From: a virus
Virus record (IMG/VR): IMGVR_UViG_3300027917_000137
Coordinates: 1-29,613 of that record
Direction: 5' to 3' (one strand)
DNA: 29,613 nucleotides
Below the pieces are notes generated by a model, which searched no databases, was not told the origin of the DNA, and saw only the letters and a program-made list of their open reading frames with translations. A program made the position numbers and the translations under genes. Numbering within the stretch: the stretch's first letter is position 1; each line of letters opens with the position of its first letter. Positions 12,364 to 23,200 of this stretch are shown piece by piece.

Positions 12364-12400
12364 GTCTTTAAGAGAAACTCATAAAGAGTTTCTTAAAGAC
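12364..12400 (-). promoter_or_regulatory. Conserved intergenic hairpin, copy 5
   Basis: Minus-strand GTCTTTAAGAAACTC (15), loop TTTAT (5), GAGTTTCTCTTAAAGAC (17). The 3' arm has an extra CT. It stands before the AGAAAGGA of the first minus-strand gene. Confidence 0.75.
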
Positions 12401-12692
12401 GTTAGAAAGGCGTGAGAGTAAGATTAATATATTGTGTCGGAAGCATTAAGCAAAGAGTAGAGTTAGATTTATCGGACACCTAACAACATACAAAAGATGA
12501 AAGGTAGCCGACTGTGCAAGCACAGAGATTGAATTAGGTAGTGAAATATCTAGTTTATATTACCATTTCATTATAGGGATAGGGTATGATATTTCACTAA
12601 AGAATACCCTGTATTCTTGTCATACTGTAGTAAATAGGTTACAGATTTCCATACTCTAGATTAAATCTAAAGTATAGTGTTCGGAAATCTGT
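12401..12692 (-). ncRNA. Structured leader of the minus-strand operon
   Basis: No gene is present. If transcription starts at about 12692 (see the promoter at 12698-12725), the RNA begins exactly with a 10-bp stem ACAGAUUUCC/GGAAAUCUGU (12692-12683 with 12650-12641). This encloses a smaller AUACU/AGUAU helix with a G-U pair. Further along, three helices overlap: AGAAUAC/GUAUUCU (12617-12601), AGGGUAU/AUACCCU (12610-12604 region with 12587-12581) and GUGAAAUAUC/GAUAUUUCAC (12597-12588 with 12550-12541). They cannot all form as simple nested stems, so a pseudoknot or switch is possible. A CUGUG-CUUG-CACAG hairpin follows near 12520. Confidence 0.5.
12426..12453 (-). promoter_or_regulatory. Second candidate minus-strand promoter
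   Basis: Minus-strand TTGCTT (12453-12448), a 16-base spacer and TATATT (12431-12426). The start would fall near 12419, just ahead of hairpin copy 5. The -35 box is poor, so this is only a possible internal promoter. Confidence 0.25.
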
Positions 12693-12710
12693 AATCCTAT
12701 ATACAGTATG
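12621..12710. repeat. 90-bp imperfect inverted repeat
   Basis: The outer arms CATACTGTA/TACAGTATG, middle ATAGG/CCTAT, inner ACAGATTTCC/GGAAATCTGT and central ATACT-x-TAGA/TCTA-x-AGTAT form a nested palindrome. Its right outer arm overlaps the -10 of the minus-strand promoter, so the repeat could act on DNA as an operator or cruciform as well as in RNA. Confidence 0.6.
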
Positions 12711-12725
12711 ACTACCTAATGTCAA
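12698..12725 (-). promoter_or_regulatory. Main candidate promoter for minus-strand genes
   Basis: A perfect -35 TTGACA (12725-12720), a 16-base spacer and TATATA (12703-12698). The predicted start, about six bases on, is the A at 12692, the first base of the leader's terminal stem. It is the strongest minus-strand promoter-like sequence in the divergent region. Confidence 0.6.
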
Positions 12726-12970
12726 TCTAAGGTGTTCTATAATATAACGTAAGGTCTAAAAAATATGTTGGTAATCTTTCGTACAGATAAAAGCCTTATA
12801 GTAGTTGCCTTTCTGGGCAGGAGCGGGCATTGTATGTACCAGTCCTGACTAAACCTTTTTTAGTGTTCTTGGGTACTGCCTTTGTCTTTCTAGTGTACAG
12901 TTTTACCTGTGAGCAGCTTTTGATGTCCCGGTCACCGCTTTACCTGTTACAAAATACTAGGGTTTAGTGT
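12726..12970. other. Non-coding part of the divergent region
   Basis: This 245-base stretch has no credible gene. It contains short inverted repeats (CAGGA/TCCTG around 12819-12848, ACTAAA/TTTAGT around 12849-12865, CTAGT/ACTAG around 12890-12960) and a direct repeat TTTACCTGT at 12902-12910 and 12939-12947. It has more G and C than the rest of the window. It lies just before the terminase gene and could hold a packaging or replication site. Nothing proves this. Confidence 0.35.
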
Positions 12971-12999
12971 TTGTATTTAATGGAACTATAGCATATAAT
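12971..12999 (+). promoter_or_regulatory. Candidate late promoter for the virion cluster
   Basis: TTGTAT (12971-12976), an optimal 17-base spacer and a perfect TATAAT (12994-12999). The start is expected near 13006, about 30 bases before the terminase GTG. It would drive the whole plus-strand structural operon. Confidence 0.65.
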
Positions 13000-13036
13000 T
13001 CTCACTATACAAACATCTATGGAAAGTTAGTTAATA

Positions 13037-14950
13037 GTGTCAAAGAATGTAATCTGTATAGCAGAAGGTTGTCGTAAAAAATTACGAGGTAGACAAACAA
13101 AATTCTGCTCAGGAACGTGCCAGAAGCGTCAATTTGCACGTGACAAGCGACATAATGACAAAGTGGACACGAAGCCCATTAATAAAGAGTATAATGCTGA
13201 TACAGGCGATTATGCTTCTGTACGCAGAGGACAGTATTACCGAGCTTTCGTAAGCGAAGGTATAGCCGAAGAAGTTGCAACTGGCGATATGACAGTAGCA
13301 AACGCAGCTTCCCTCCTTGGCTGCACCCCAGCTACTGTCAGTCGCATGCTCGCTGCCTACAAGATTGATAGTAGAAACGAAATAGCAGCAGAAGATTGGG
13401 AACTATCAGCCGAAGCAGAAGCTGCATTAGAAAATTTTTCGAACTTCCGACACAAGTATTTCCGCACGGAGCTTGGCAAACACTATGACACCGCAGATTT
13501 TCACACTAACTGGATTAATAACATTATTGATTCTATAGAACACGGTAAAGAATTATTAATACTGTCACCCCCACGACATGGAAAAACAGAGTTATTAATA
13601 CACTTTGCTGTATATCAGATATGCAAAAACCCTAACGTACGTATTATGTGGGTAGGTGGTAACGAAGACATAGCTAAAAATGCATTATCTGCTGTACTTG
13701 ATGTACTAGATACTAATGAAGAACTTAGAGAAGATTTCTGTCCACCTGGTCAATCATTTAAACCAGATAACAGGTCAGGTAAAAACTGGTCACAAAACCA
13801 ATTTACTGTAGGTACTAGAACAGTTGCAGGTATTAAATCACCTACTATGGTTGCTGTAGGTAAGGGTGGTAAAATTCTATCACGTGACTGTGACATAATT
13901 ATTGCAGACGACATTGAAGACCACCAAACTACTATGCAACCTGGTGCTAGAGAAAGTACAAGACAATGGTGGACAACTACATTATCAAGTCGTAAAGAGG
14001 AACACACTGCTGTTGTTGTTATTGGCTCACGTCAGCATCCTGATGATTTATATAATCACTTACTTGAATCAGATAACTTTACAAGCATTGTAGAAACTGC
14101 ACATAGTTTAGAATGTCAATTACCAGAACATTTAGAAGAAGAACATACTGATTGTATGTTATGGCCAGGTAAAAGAACTTACAAATGGTTAATGTCACGA
14201 TTACACTCTGCTGAATCTACAGGTGGTAGACAAACATTTGAAATGGTTTATTTTAATCAAGCATATGTAGAAGGTACACAAATCTTTACTATGAATATTA
14301 TTGACCAATGTATGCGACCTGACTTAGTACTAGGACAGGTATATAAAAATTTATATTTAGTTGCTGGACTAGACCCTGCATCAAGTGGCTACCAAGCATC
14401 GGTATTGTGGGGTATAGACCAGTACAGAGGTGAGTTGTATTTAGTTGATTTAGAAAACAGACGTGGTGGTGGTATTAGAGCTGCGTTAGACCAAATGGCA
14501 ATATGGTTACACGAGTACGATTGTAGACATTGGATAGTAGAAGAAAACGGATTTCAATCTGCTATACGACAAGATGCTGCAATAAAAGAATTTACATTAC
14601 GTACTGGTATAACTGTACAAGGTCATTTAACAGGTAAAAATAAACATGACCCATTGTATGGTGTTGGTGCTATGGCAGATTTGTTTGAAGATAAAAGAAT
14701 ACACTTACCTGTTGGTGATGGAGAATCTAACGCTAAAGTACAGAAATACAGACAACAACTGTTATACTTTGATGGAAAACCTGTTTCTAAACGAAACAAA
14801 GAGAAAACTGACATAGTTATGGCTAGTTGGTTTCCAATGAAAGTTTTTAGGCGTATGCAAAAAGAGCATACTGCAAACATAGGATTAGATTATAATCCTA
14901 GTTATGGAGATTATAAGATGACGGAGATAAACGAAGCACCATGGGCATAG
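13037..14950 (+). CDS. Terminase large subunit with N-terminal zinc finger and helix-turn-helix
   Basis: A 637-residue packaging motor. It starts with GTG after GGAAAG. Residues 7-28 hold CxxxxC...CxxxC (FCSGTC), a zinc finger. Residues about 82-108 (DMTVANAASLLGC, then TPATVSRMLAAY) form a helix-turn-helix. The ATPase has Walker A SPPRHGKT at 177-184 and Walker B DIIIADDIED at 286-295. The nuclease has LDPASSG near 443, VEENGF near 500 and a late acidic DIVMASW. The enzyme cuts concatemeric DNA and pumps it through the portal, whose gene overlaps its end. No separate small terminase gene is seen nearby, so the extra N-terminal DNA-binding part may do that job. Confidence 0.9.
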   Translation: MSKNVICIAEGCRKKLRGRQTKFCSGTCQKRQFARDKRHNDKVDTKPINKEYNADTGDYASVRRGQYYRAFVSEGIAEEVATGDMTVANAASLLGCTPATVSRMLAAYKIDSRNEIAAEDWELSAEAEAALENFSNFRHKYFRTELGKHYDTADFHTNWINNIIDSIEHGKELLILSPPRHGKTELLIHFAVYQICKNPNVRIMWVGGNEDIAKNALSAVLDVLDTNEELREDFCPPGQSFKPDNRSGKNWSQNQFTVGTRTVAGIKSPTMVAVGKGGKILSRDCDIIIADDIEDHQTTMQPGARESTRQWWTTTLSSRKEEHTAVVVIGSRQHPDDLYNHLLESDNFTSIVETAHSLECQLPEHLEEEHTDCMLWPGKRTYKWLMSRLHSAESTGGRQTFEMVYFNQAYVEGTQIFTMNIIDQCMRPDLVLGQVYKNLYLVAGLDPASSGYQASVLWGIDQYRGELYLVDLENRRGGGIRAALDQMAIWLHEYDCRHWIVEENGFQSAIRQDAAIKEFTLRTGITVQGHLTGKNKHDPLYGVGAMADLFEDKRIHLPVGDGESNAKVQKYRQQLLYFDGKPVSKRNKEKTDIVMASWFPMKVFRRMQKEHTANIGLDYNPSYGDYKMTEINEAPWA

Positions 14951-16719
14951 AAAATTTAGATGTTAAAACTTATGACGAGATAGTTAGAAACGCTGCTGAA
15001 CTTACATCTGGTAAGTTAGTACAAGAAAGACAAGTACAAAAAGCTAGAGTAAAAGCTATTCTTAACGGTGGTGCAGATGGTATTAAAGCATTACTAGGCA
15101 ATACAATGGAAACATCTGATGCTGATTTATTACCAGCACCTAACATGTTGCAATCTGGTATTGACCGACTAGCACAAAAGATTTCAGGTATACCACAAGT
15201 TAGAGTTGATGTACCTAATGAAAATGATTCTACTAGAGCTAAAATGCGTGCAGAAAAATTAGAACGTATTGTAACTAACTATGATGATAAACAAAATTTA
15301 TTAAGTCAATTACAACAAGCATCAAGATGGTTACCTGGTTATGGTTATTGTGCTTGGGTTATTACAACTAAACGTGATACTAATGGTTTCTTTTATCCTA
15401 GTGCAGAACTACGTGACCCTTATGATACTTTTGTAGGTAACTTAGGTCCTGACCAACAACCAAGAGAAATGGCTGTTATTAGACGTGTACCTAGATATAA
15501 ACTTGCACAAATTTATCCAGAGTTTGCAGAACAAATTTTAAAACAAGATGAAGATGCTGAAGAAGCACAAGATAATGCTACACCATTTTTGTCTTATGAA
15601 AATAACAGAGAACAAGCTTGGGAAGATAATACATACTCTGGTGTAAGAATTATTGAATACTATGACATGGGAGGTACATACATTGTATTCCCAGAACGTA
15701 ATATGATTTTAGATTTTATACCTAACGTATTATCTACTCCACCATTTGTATTTATGAAACGTGTATCTTTTGACCAGCTTAAAGGACAATATGACCACGT
15801 AATAGGTTTGATGGCAATGATGGCAAAGATAAACATTATGTCAGCAATAGCTATGGAAGATAGCGTATTTACAGAAACTAACATATCAGGAGAGATAGAA
15901 TCCGGACAATATAGAAAAGGCAGATTTGCGGTTAATTATCTAGCTCCTGGTACACAAGTTTCTAAACCAATGAACAATATGCCATATCAATTGTTTCAAC
16001 AAATAGATAGATTGGAAAGACAATTGCGTATGGTAGGTGGTTATCCTGTAACAGACGATAGCCAATCTCCTAATAGCTTTGTTACTGGTGCTGGATTATC
16101 TGAACTTAACAGCACTATGTCACTTATGATTTCCGAATATAGAGATATTATTAAAGCAGCTATGGTAGAAATGGATGCTAAAAGATTAGAGATGGATGTA
16201 ATACTATCTTACTCACAAGGCATATCTAAAAAACCTATGGCTGGTTTTCTTAATGGTGCAGCTTTTAGTGAAAATTATAACGTATTACAAGATATTGGTG
16301 GTGACTTTAAAACTAGACGTATCTATGGTGTTATGGCTGGTTTTGATGAACCACAAAAAATTGTAACTGGATTGCAATTGTTACAAGCAGGTGTTATAGA
16401 CGTAGAAACATTACAAGATAATATTGATGGTTTAGAAAACATAGCAAAAGTACAAGAACGTATACGTAAAAACAAAGCTGAACAAGTATTGTTTGATTCT
16501 ATACTAGCTAGGTCTGCACAAGGTGACCCTGCAGCTACAATGGCTGCTATAGCTATTTATGAGTATCCATCTGCAATAACAGAGATTATGAAACAGTTTT
16601 ATACACCACAAGAACCTCAAATGACACCTGAACAAGAAATGATGATACAACAACAAATGATGCAACAACAAATGATGGGTGGACAACCTTCAATAGCAGG
16701 TGCTTTAGGTGGTGCATAA
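14941..16719 (+). CDS. Portal protein
   Basis: A 592-residue protein encoded right after the terminase, where the portal gene usually lies. Features include PAPNMLQSGIDRLAQKI near residue 65, SRWLPGYGYCAWVI near 128, RDPYDTFVGN near 155, the stem-like helical region beyond 270 (HVIGLMAMMAKINIM) and a Met/Gln-rich disordered tail (EQEMMIQQQMMQQQ). The dodecameric portal forms the DNA channel at one capsid vertex and binds the terminase. The start overlaps the terminase by ten bases. Assignment rests on position, length and fold-like features. Confidence 0.82.
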   Translation: MGIENLDVKTYDEIVRNAAELTSGKLVQERQVQKARVKAILNGGADGIKALLGNTMETSDADLLPAPNMLQSGIDRLAQKISGIPQVRVDVPNENDSTRAKMRAEKLERIVTNYDDKQNLLSQLQQASRWLPGYGYCAWVITTKRDTNGFFYPSAELRDPYDTFVGNLGPDQQPREMAVIRRVPRYKLAQIYPEFAEQILKQDEDAEEAQDNATPFLSYENNREQAWEDNTYSGVRIIEYYDMGGTYIVFPERNMILDFIPNVLSTPPFVFMKRVSFDQLKGQYDHVIGLMAMMAKINIMSAIAMEDSVFTETNISGEIESGQYRKGRFAVNYLAPGTQVSKPMNNMPYQLFQQIDRLERQLRMVGGYPVTDDSQSPNSFVTGAGLSELNSTMSLMISEYRDIIKAAMVEMDAKRLEMDVILSYSQGISKKPMAGFLNGAAFSENYNVLQDIGGDFKTRRIYGVMAGFDEPQKIVTGLQLLQAGVIDVETLQDNIDGLENIAKVQERIRKNKAEQVLFDSILARSAQGDPAATMAAIAIYEYPSAITEIMKQFYTPQEPQMTPEQEMMIQQQMMQQQMMGGQPSIAGALGGA

Positions 16720-16877
16720 TGGACGAATATTATGAAGATACTTTTTGGGAAACTATATACAATGAATATGGTGTTGTTGATGAAATTGATATTATGGGTG
16801 ATGGTGTTAAACAAATTATATATCCAGCACCAGGTATTATAATTTTATTGACAGGAGAGTTTTATGGCGAAAAATAG
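16719..16877 (+). CDS. 52-residue hypothetical acidic protein
   Basis: A small frame whose ATG overlaps the portal stop (TAATG) and whose end overlaps the next gene by 14 bases. It starts MDEYYEDTFWETIYNEYG and ends with a hydrophobic stretch (YPAPGIIILLTGEF). No other frame accounts for the 145-base gap between portal and next gene, and its AT-rich codons match its neighbours. Function is unknown. Confidence 0.55.
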   Translation: MDEYYEDTFWETIYNEYGVVDEIDIMGDGVKQIIYPAPGIIILLTGEFYGEK

Positions 16878-17274
16878 ACGAGGTGGATACAGACAACCTA
16901 AAAAACCTGCTCCAGTAGCTACACAAGATAGAAATAGAACTGATGGTGGTGCAGGTAGTACTAAACAACCATTAAGAGATATGCCTGGTTTACCTTATGG
17001 TCAACAACAACAATTGTTACAACAGCAACAAGCTGCTCCCCTACCAGCACAAAGACCTATGCAAATTGATATGAACCCTCCAAAAGAGGAAGTTGCACGT
17101 CCAAATGTGTTTGCACCTACAGAAAGACCAGGGGAGTCACCTACTGCAGGTTCACCATTAGGAGATGGTTATACTCCACAAGTAAATATTGATGATATGG
17201 ACTTAACACTAATGGCAATGTATGAAGTTAGTAAATCTCCTATTATTTTAGATTTAATAAATAGAAGGTCCTAA
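16864..17274 (+). CDS. Disordered Gln/Pro-rich virion-cluster protein
   Basis: A 136-residue protein. The N-terminus is basic (AKNRRGGYRQPKKPAP). A Gln-rich stretch (QQQQLLQQQQ) is followed by Pro-rich segments, and an ordered helix lies only near the C-terminus (DLTLMAMYEVSKSPIILDLI). It may be a linker, a head decoration or an assembly adaptor between the portal and the giant protein downstream. It has a GGAGAG ribosome binding site and a TAATG overlap with the next gene. Confidence 0.6.
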   Translation: MAKNRRGGYRQPKKPAPVATQDRNRTDGGAGSTKQPLRDMPGLPYGQQQQLLQQQQAAPLPAQRPMQIDMNPPKEEVARPNVFAPTERPGESPTAGSPLGDGYTPQVNIDDMDLTLMAMYEVSKSPIILDLINRRS

Positions 17275-20200
17275 TGTACCATGATTGGGTAGATGAGAAG
17301 AATTACTTTCTTCAAAAAGAAAAAGAAAAAAGAATATATAATCAAAAGGTAGAATTTTTTAGAGAAAACCTAGGTGAAGTTGCTAGGTTTGAAGAATTAG
17401 TATCTACTCACGAATCATTACCTCTTAGAGAAACTTTTGATGCATATAACGCAAGAATACCTATAGGTTCACAAACTTTATTTGATATTGAAGATGAAAT
17501 AGCTGATGAGTATTTAAAAAAACAAACAGAACTATATCAAGAAATATACGATAAATATACTCCAGAAGATTTAGAAAGACACATGGGTCTTAATTTAACT
17601 GATTTTTTTACTGGTGGTTTTGCTCCTGGTGGTACTAAACCTGGAGATGTTCAATATGGTGTGTGGGCTATGTTAGGTTTAGAGTGGGTATGGCAAACAT
17701 TTGGACCATCTGGAAAAATAAATCTTGCTGGTATAGCAGGAAATGTTTTTGCAAGAGGAGAACCATATCAAAAAGGTAGATTATTAGAATATCGTTCTGC
17801 TTTATCTAAAGCAGATGAGTTGATGCAAAATGGTATGTCACTTGCTGAAGCACAAGATACACAATTTATTGATATTAGTAGAAGTGAAGTTCCTGGTTTA
17901 GGTGTAGACCAAGGATTTTTTGGTGAAGCTAAAAAAGAATTACTTATAGCACAAGAAGCTTGGTTAAAATCTGGTGAAACACGATTAGGTGCGTTATGGA
18001 ATGCTGTAGCACGTAATGGTGTTTTGTCTAAAGAACACGATATATTTGGTATGAAAATAGGTAAAGTTGATAAACCTGTAAACTTTGATAGAGATGCACT
18101 AGCAATGTTTAGACCTGTAATAGCAGAAGATACTGCTATGTATGCAGATTTAATAGAACGACAATTATCACCAGAAAAAGCAAAAGAAATAGTTTATAAC
18201 ACTATTGGTAAACCTTTAGTAGCTCCTGATAAAGATGGTGAAATATTTTATACATCTCTTAATAGACCAAACTCAGTTAATTTTTATGCAGGTAGATTTA
18301 CTAGAAACAGATTATTTGTTGCCGATAGTCCTGGTAGACATCAAGCATGGGAAAAAGATAATATTCTTTTAGAATATTCACCAGGTAAATTGTATGCATC
18401 AGAAATATATATACCTGGTTCTAAAGAATTTGCATTTGCTTCTGGTGCTATTGACATAGTACATCAAGTACCTGAATTGTTTTTTGGTGGTGTATTTAAA
18501 AAAGGTGCAAAAATATTAGGTGCTTGGAATGATTTAAATAGAGCAAGTAAATTATTAGACACAGGTTCATTAGTCAAAAATGGTAAACGTATTAGTTTAG
18601 ATAAAAATAAAATTATAGAAAATACATATAATTTACTTGGTAAAGATTTAGCTGAAGAATCTACACAAAATTACAGTAGACTTGCAAGAATATTTAATGG
18701 TAATCAAATATTATCTGAAGCTAGACAAGTACGTTCTGCTATTAAAGAAGCTAAAACACAAAGAAACAGAGCATTAATTTTTGGTAGGTCAAATAAAATA
18801 TTTAATCCTGGTATGGATGAAGTATTAGAAAGTCCTGTATGGCAAAACATGTATACATTAATTGCATCTACACCATTAGAAAAAATAAGTTCTATTAGTA
18901 AAATGCCTTTGTTTAGACAATTCCACCCAGATATTCTTTCTGATATGTTAAAGATGGATGACCCTATGAAAGTTAAAGCATTAATAAAAGATTATGCAAC
19001 TAATGGTCGTAAAGTATCTGATACTAAAGCTACATTAGGTGGAAAAAATGTTATAGAAACTAATTACATTGATAGATTAGAAGATATATCAGATGTAGGA
19101 CAATCTGGAATTATTAATGCTGTTAGAAGATATGCAGCTGACCAAGCAGATAAATTACAAAGCAGTAAAAAACTACGTGACAGAATAATTGCTAAACCTT
19201 TAGATTTTATAGGTGATAGTGATTCAGCTATTAGAAGTTTAGGAAGTTATATAGGTCAAGGTGTTAGAGGTATTGGTAATACTAAAAATGCAGTTTTTGG
19301 TGGTTTACTTGGTAAAAAAGTTAAATCAGTAAAAGCTGGAACTTTAGATAGCATACCAGTTAATACAAGTGATGAAGTTCCATTACTTAAAGCTAAGTTT
19401 AGAGAATTGTTTACTGATTATGGTGATTATGAAATACAAAAATATTTACGTTTTGGTGGTGCTTATAGAAGTTTTGATGAACCATACTTTAGAAATCTAT
19501 TAAGTATTGTACCTGATGCTGGATTACCTTTGTACAACAAAGCAAAAGCATGGCGACAACTTGTATCACATTTAGAAATTAACAGTGGTTTAAGAAATGA
19601 ATTAGAACAAAGTACTGTAATGATGAACTTTTTAGAATTAGATTTTTCTAATAAACAATCTGTTAGACAATTTGCTAGACAATTAGCAGATGATGATGCT
19701 AAAAGAGTAGCTAATATTGTTGGTGATGAAGTAGCTTCTCCACTTAAAAAATGGGTATCAGATAAATTTGGTGCATTAGATAGGTCTGTTGTATATTCAC
19801 AATCAAGAATGGGTACAACATTACCTAACCCTGGTAATAAGTTTCAAGTATTTAAAGCTAATTTACAAGGTAAGTTTTATAACGTTCCTATTGCAAATGC
19901 TTTTTTATATTCACAAATGGTTGATAATTATGCACCATTAATACCTTATCAATACATAAATAGAACAATAGGCGGTGTTTGGAAACAAATGCCTAGCCCT
20001 ACTGCTAATCCAATTATTGGTCAAATAGGAAGTGACATTAAAGCATTTGGTCAATATTTAGCTAACTGGGGTGATGACGCATATAAAAATCCATATTTTG
20101 GAAAAGGTATTATTCCTAGAAAAAATTTAGAAGAAGATGTACTAACAAGAGCTATGGACTTTTATACAAGAAAAGTATTTAAACCTTTGGTGTTATTTAG

Positions 20201-23200
20201 GTTTGCATTTTTAACACGTGTGTTTATGGAAGAACAAGCACGTATGTTTATGGCTGGATTAAAAGGTAATGTATATACACATCCATTTCATTACATTCAA
20301 TGGTTATCTAGTGGTAAAAAAATGAGCAATAAAAAATTGTTAAAAAGAGGTTATACACAAGACGAAATAGATGATATACCTATGTTACAAACTCTTGAAA
20401 TGCAAGAAGAAATGTTAGAAGCACAACAGAAAACATTTTCTCTTAGCGGTCTTAGAGGTGAAAGATGGAATCCAGCTAACACAGAATATTCTATATTACC
20501 TAAAAATCATCCTGATTTAAATACAACTAAATACACAGAACATAAACTATGGGATTATTTGCAAGTTAGAACAGACCCAGTAGGTAGAAAAGTTGCTGAG
20601 TTTGGTTATGGAAGTGATGATTTAAACAAATGGATTAAATCAGAAGAAGGAATGTTTTGGCGACAAGCACAAGCAGATAAATCTGGAGATTATAAATACA
20701 TAGATGATGATGATTTTGTAGACCAATGGTTGCAATCTATTGAAGGTTTTATTAGAGAACAAACAAATGACGTAATGATTGAAGGTGTTCATTATATTAA
20801 ATCAGTTGATGGTGTTACTTATCGTTGGGTATTAGATAAACATCCATACAAAGGTGATAGTAGATTAAGAGATATTATGGGTAAAGGTAAAATACCTGTT
20901 GTTAAAAATGGTGAAATAGTACCTAATAAATTTGTAAACTTTTTACCTGATATTGACAAACCTGGTGGTGGTCTTACACGTAAATGGCGTGTGTTAAATA
21001 AAAAAGAACGTGGTAAAGCAATTGATGCTGGTTATAAATTATTTGATGAAGTAGAAGGTTTAGGTCTAAATGGTGGTTGGGTAAGAGTACCTGAAGAAAT
21101 AGACGAAGCTACAAGAACAAGTGTACTTGATGATGGTATTAATATGATATTTGATTTGTTAATGCGTAGACCTATTGCATATTTAAACAGGTCACCTGTA
21201 TTTAAACAATATTATTGGGCATGGGTAATTGACAATGTAAACAATATGACTAGGTCTTTGCAGAAAAAATATATTAGAGATGCAGAAGTTTATAAAGTTC
21301 CTAATAGTGTTGTAAAACAATTAAAAGCTAAAGCATCATTAGGTTCTAAAGAAGATGGTTGGAAAGTATTTAGTGAAGCTGATGCTATGCCTAGAGCATA
21401 TGCATTAGAAAATTTAAAAGATTTATTATACGATACAAGTATTCAACATAAAATATCTGATGTAACTAGAAACATATTCCCATTTCCTGAAATATGGTTT
21501 GAGGTATTTAAAACTTGGGGTAAATTAGTTACAGAAAATCCATATCCACTTAGAGCTGGAACTCTTGCTATTAGAGGTTTAAGAGGTACAAGTGACTACA
21601 CATACAATAGACAAGGTTATTTTGCACCAGACCCATTTAACCCTGACAAAGATACATTTGTAACTCCTTGGGGTGCATGGATGGGTAACTTGTTAGTAGA
21701 AGATGAACAAGAAAATATGAGTGTACAATACAGAACAAATTTAGATAGTATTAACTTATTAGCACAGTCACAAGTTCCTGGTACAAACAGATTAATTTCT
21801 TTAGCTATTAACAGAGTTCTACCAAGCAAAGGTGTTACTGGAGAAATTAAAAACTTTTTATCTAAGTTTCCTATGCCTGATGATGTAGATGACGTAGCTA
21901 CTGTGTCATCATCATGGAGAAAATTCTTAGCATTTGCACAAGGAATAGATATAGACATAGAAGGATTGTGGAGAGGTGACAAAGATTTTATTAATGTATT
22001 TGAATTTTCTGAAGAAATAGATAGAGAACCTGGTGAAGATTTAACTGAAATAGAAACTATGAGAGCTGATGCAACTATTAATTTTTATAGATTTGGTATG
22101 GTTTCTGGTGAATATAACAAAATATATAAAAGAGGTAAGTTAGATAAATATTTAAAACGTAACATTGTTAATTGGGAAAAAGGTACAGAAACTAGAGCAG
22201 ACATAGAAGATGCTTTCTTAGATTATTCTAGAGATAGAGCCCAAGTACATTTCTTATTAACTTTTATTGCTGAGTTTATAGGACCAGGTAATTACAAACC
22301 TGAGTATTTTATTAAAGATAAAAATGGCGTACATTATGGATTAGCTACATTATACGAATTATTTCAAGCTGAATTAGAAAAACAAAACTATGATTACACA
22401 GCAGCTTCACAAGAATTTTTTAGTAAATATGGATTAGACCACACTTACTTGTTGTCACCTACAGATTTAAAAACTATGGGTAAAGCACCTAAAACAAAAC
22501 GTACTGTTTTCTTTTGGAATGAAAATGAAGATGTTAAAGATAGATTACCTAAATCATATGCATTTATGTATCCAGATAATCCTAATGAAGAAAGAACTTG
22601 GATGGAAGTTGTTAATGGTAGATATGATTTAACACCTGATGAGTATAGAAGATACATAAACGGTACTGTAGGTTTCTTTAAATACAATAGTTTTAAAGAA
22701 CAATTAGATACTTTTAATTATTTATTATCACAAGAAGGTACAGAGTTAAGTGGTTCTGATGTTGATTTATTAAACAAATTAGTACGTACTGCATTAGCAA
22801 CAGATTTAACAGGTTACGATAGAGATGAGTATGGACAAATTACTAATCCTGAAGCAGAAGATGTTTGGAGAGAAATTTCAGAAAAATGGGAAAAAGAACC
22901 TTTAGCTAAAGAACTTGAAGCAGGTAAGTTTATATTAGAGTTTTTACCTATATGGAGAGAATTAGAAAAACAATCTGGTGAGTACACTACTGAAACTAAA
23001 GGACAATACAATACTACTTGGTGGCGTAAATCTGAAGACCCTTATGCAATTATGATGAGAGCTAGTATGGATAGAGAAGCTAAAGAGTTAATGTCTAAAT
23101 ATCCTGATGGATTTTTTGTGTACTATAACATTATATTAAGATTGTTAAATGCTGATTATGCTGCATTTAATCAGATAAAAGTAAACGAAGATGATATTAT

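Noticed and set aside
12765-12848. 27-codon plus-strand frame in the divergent region
   Set aside because: No ribosome binding site, no promoter at the right distance and no protein-like pattern beyond chance.
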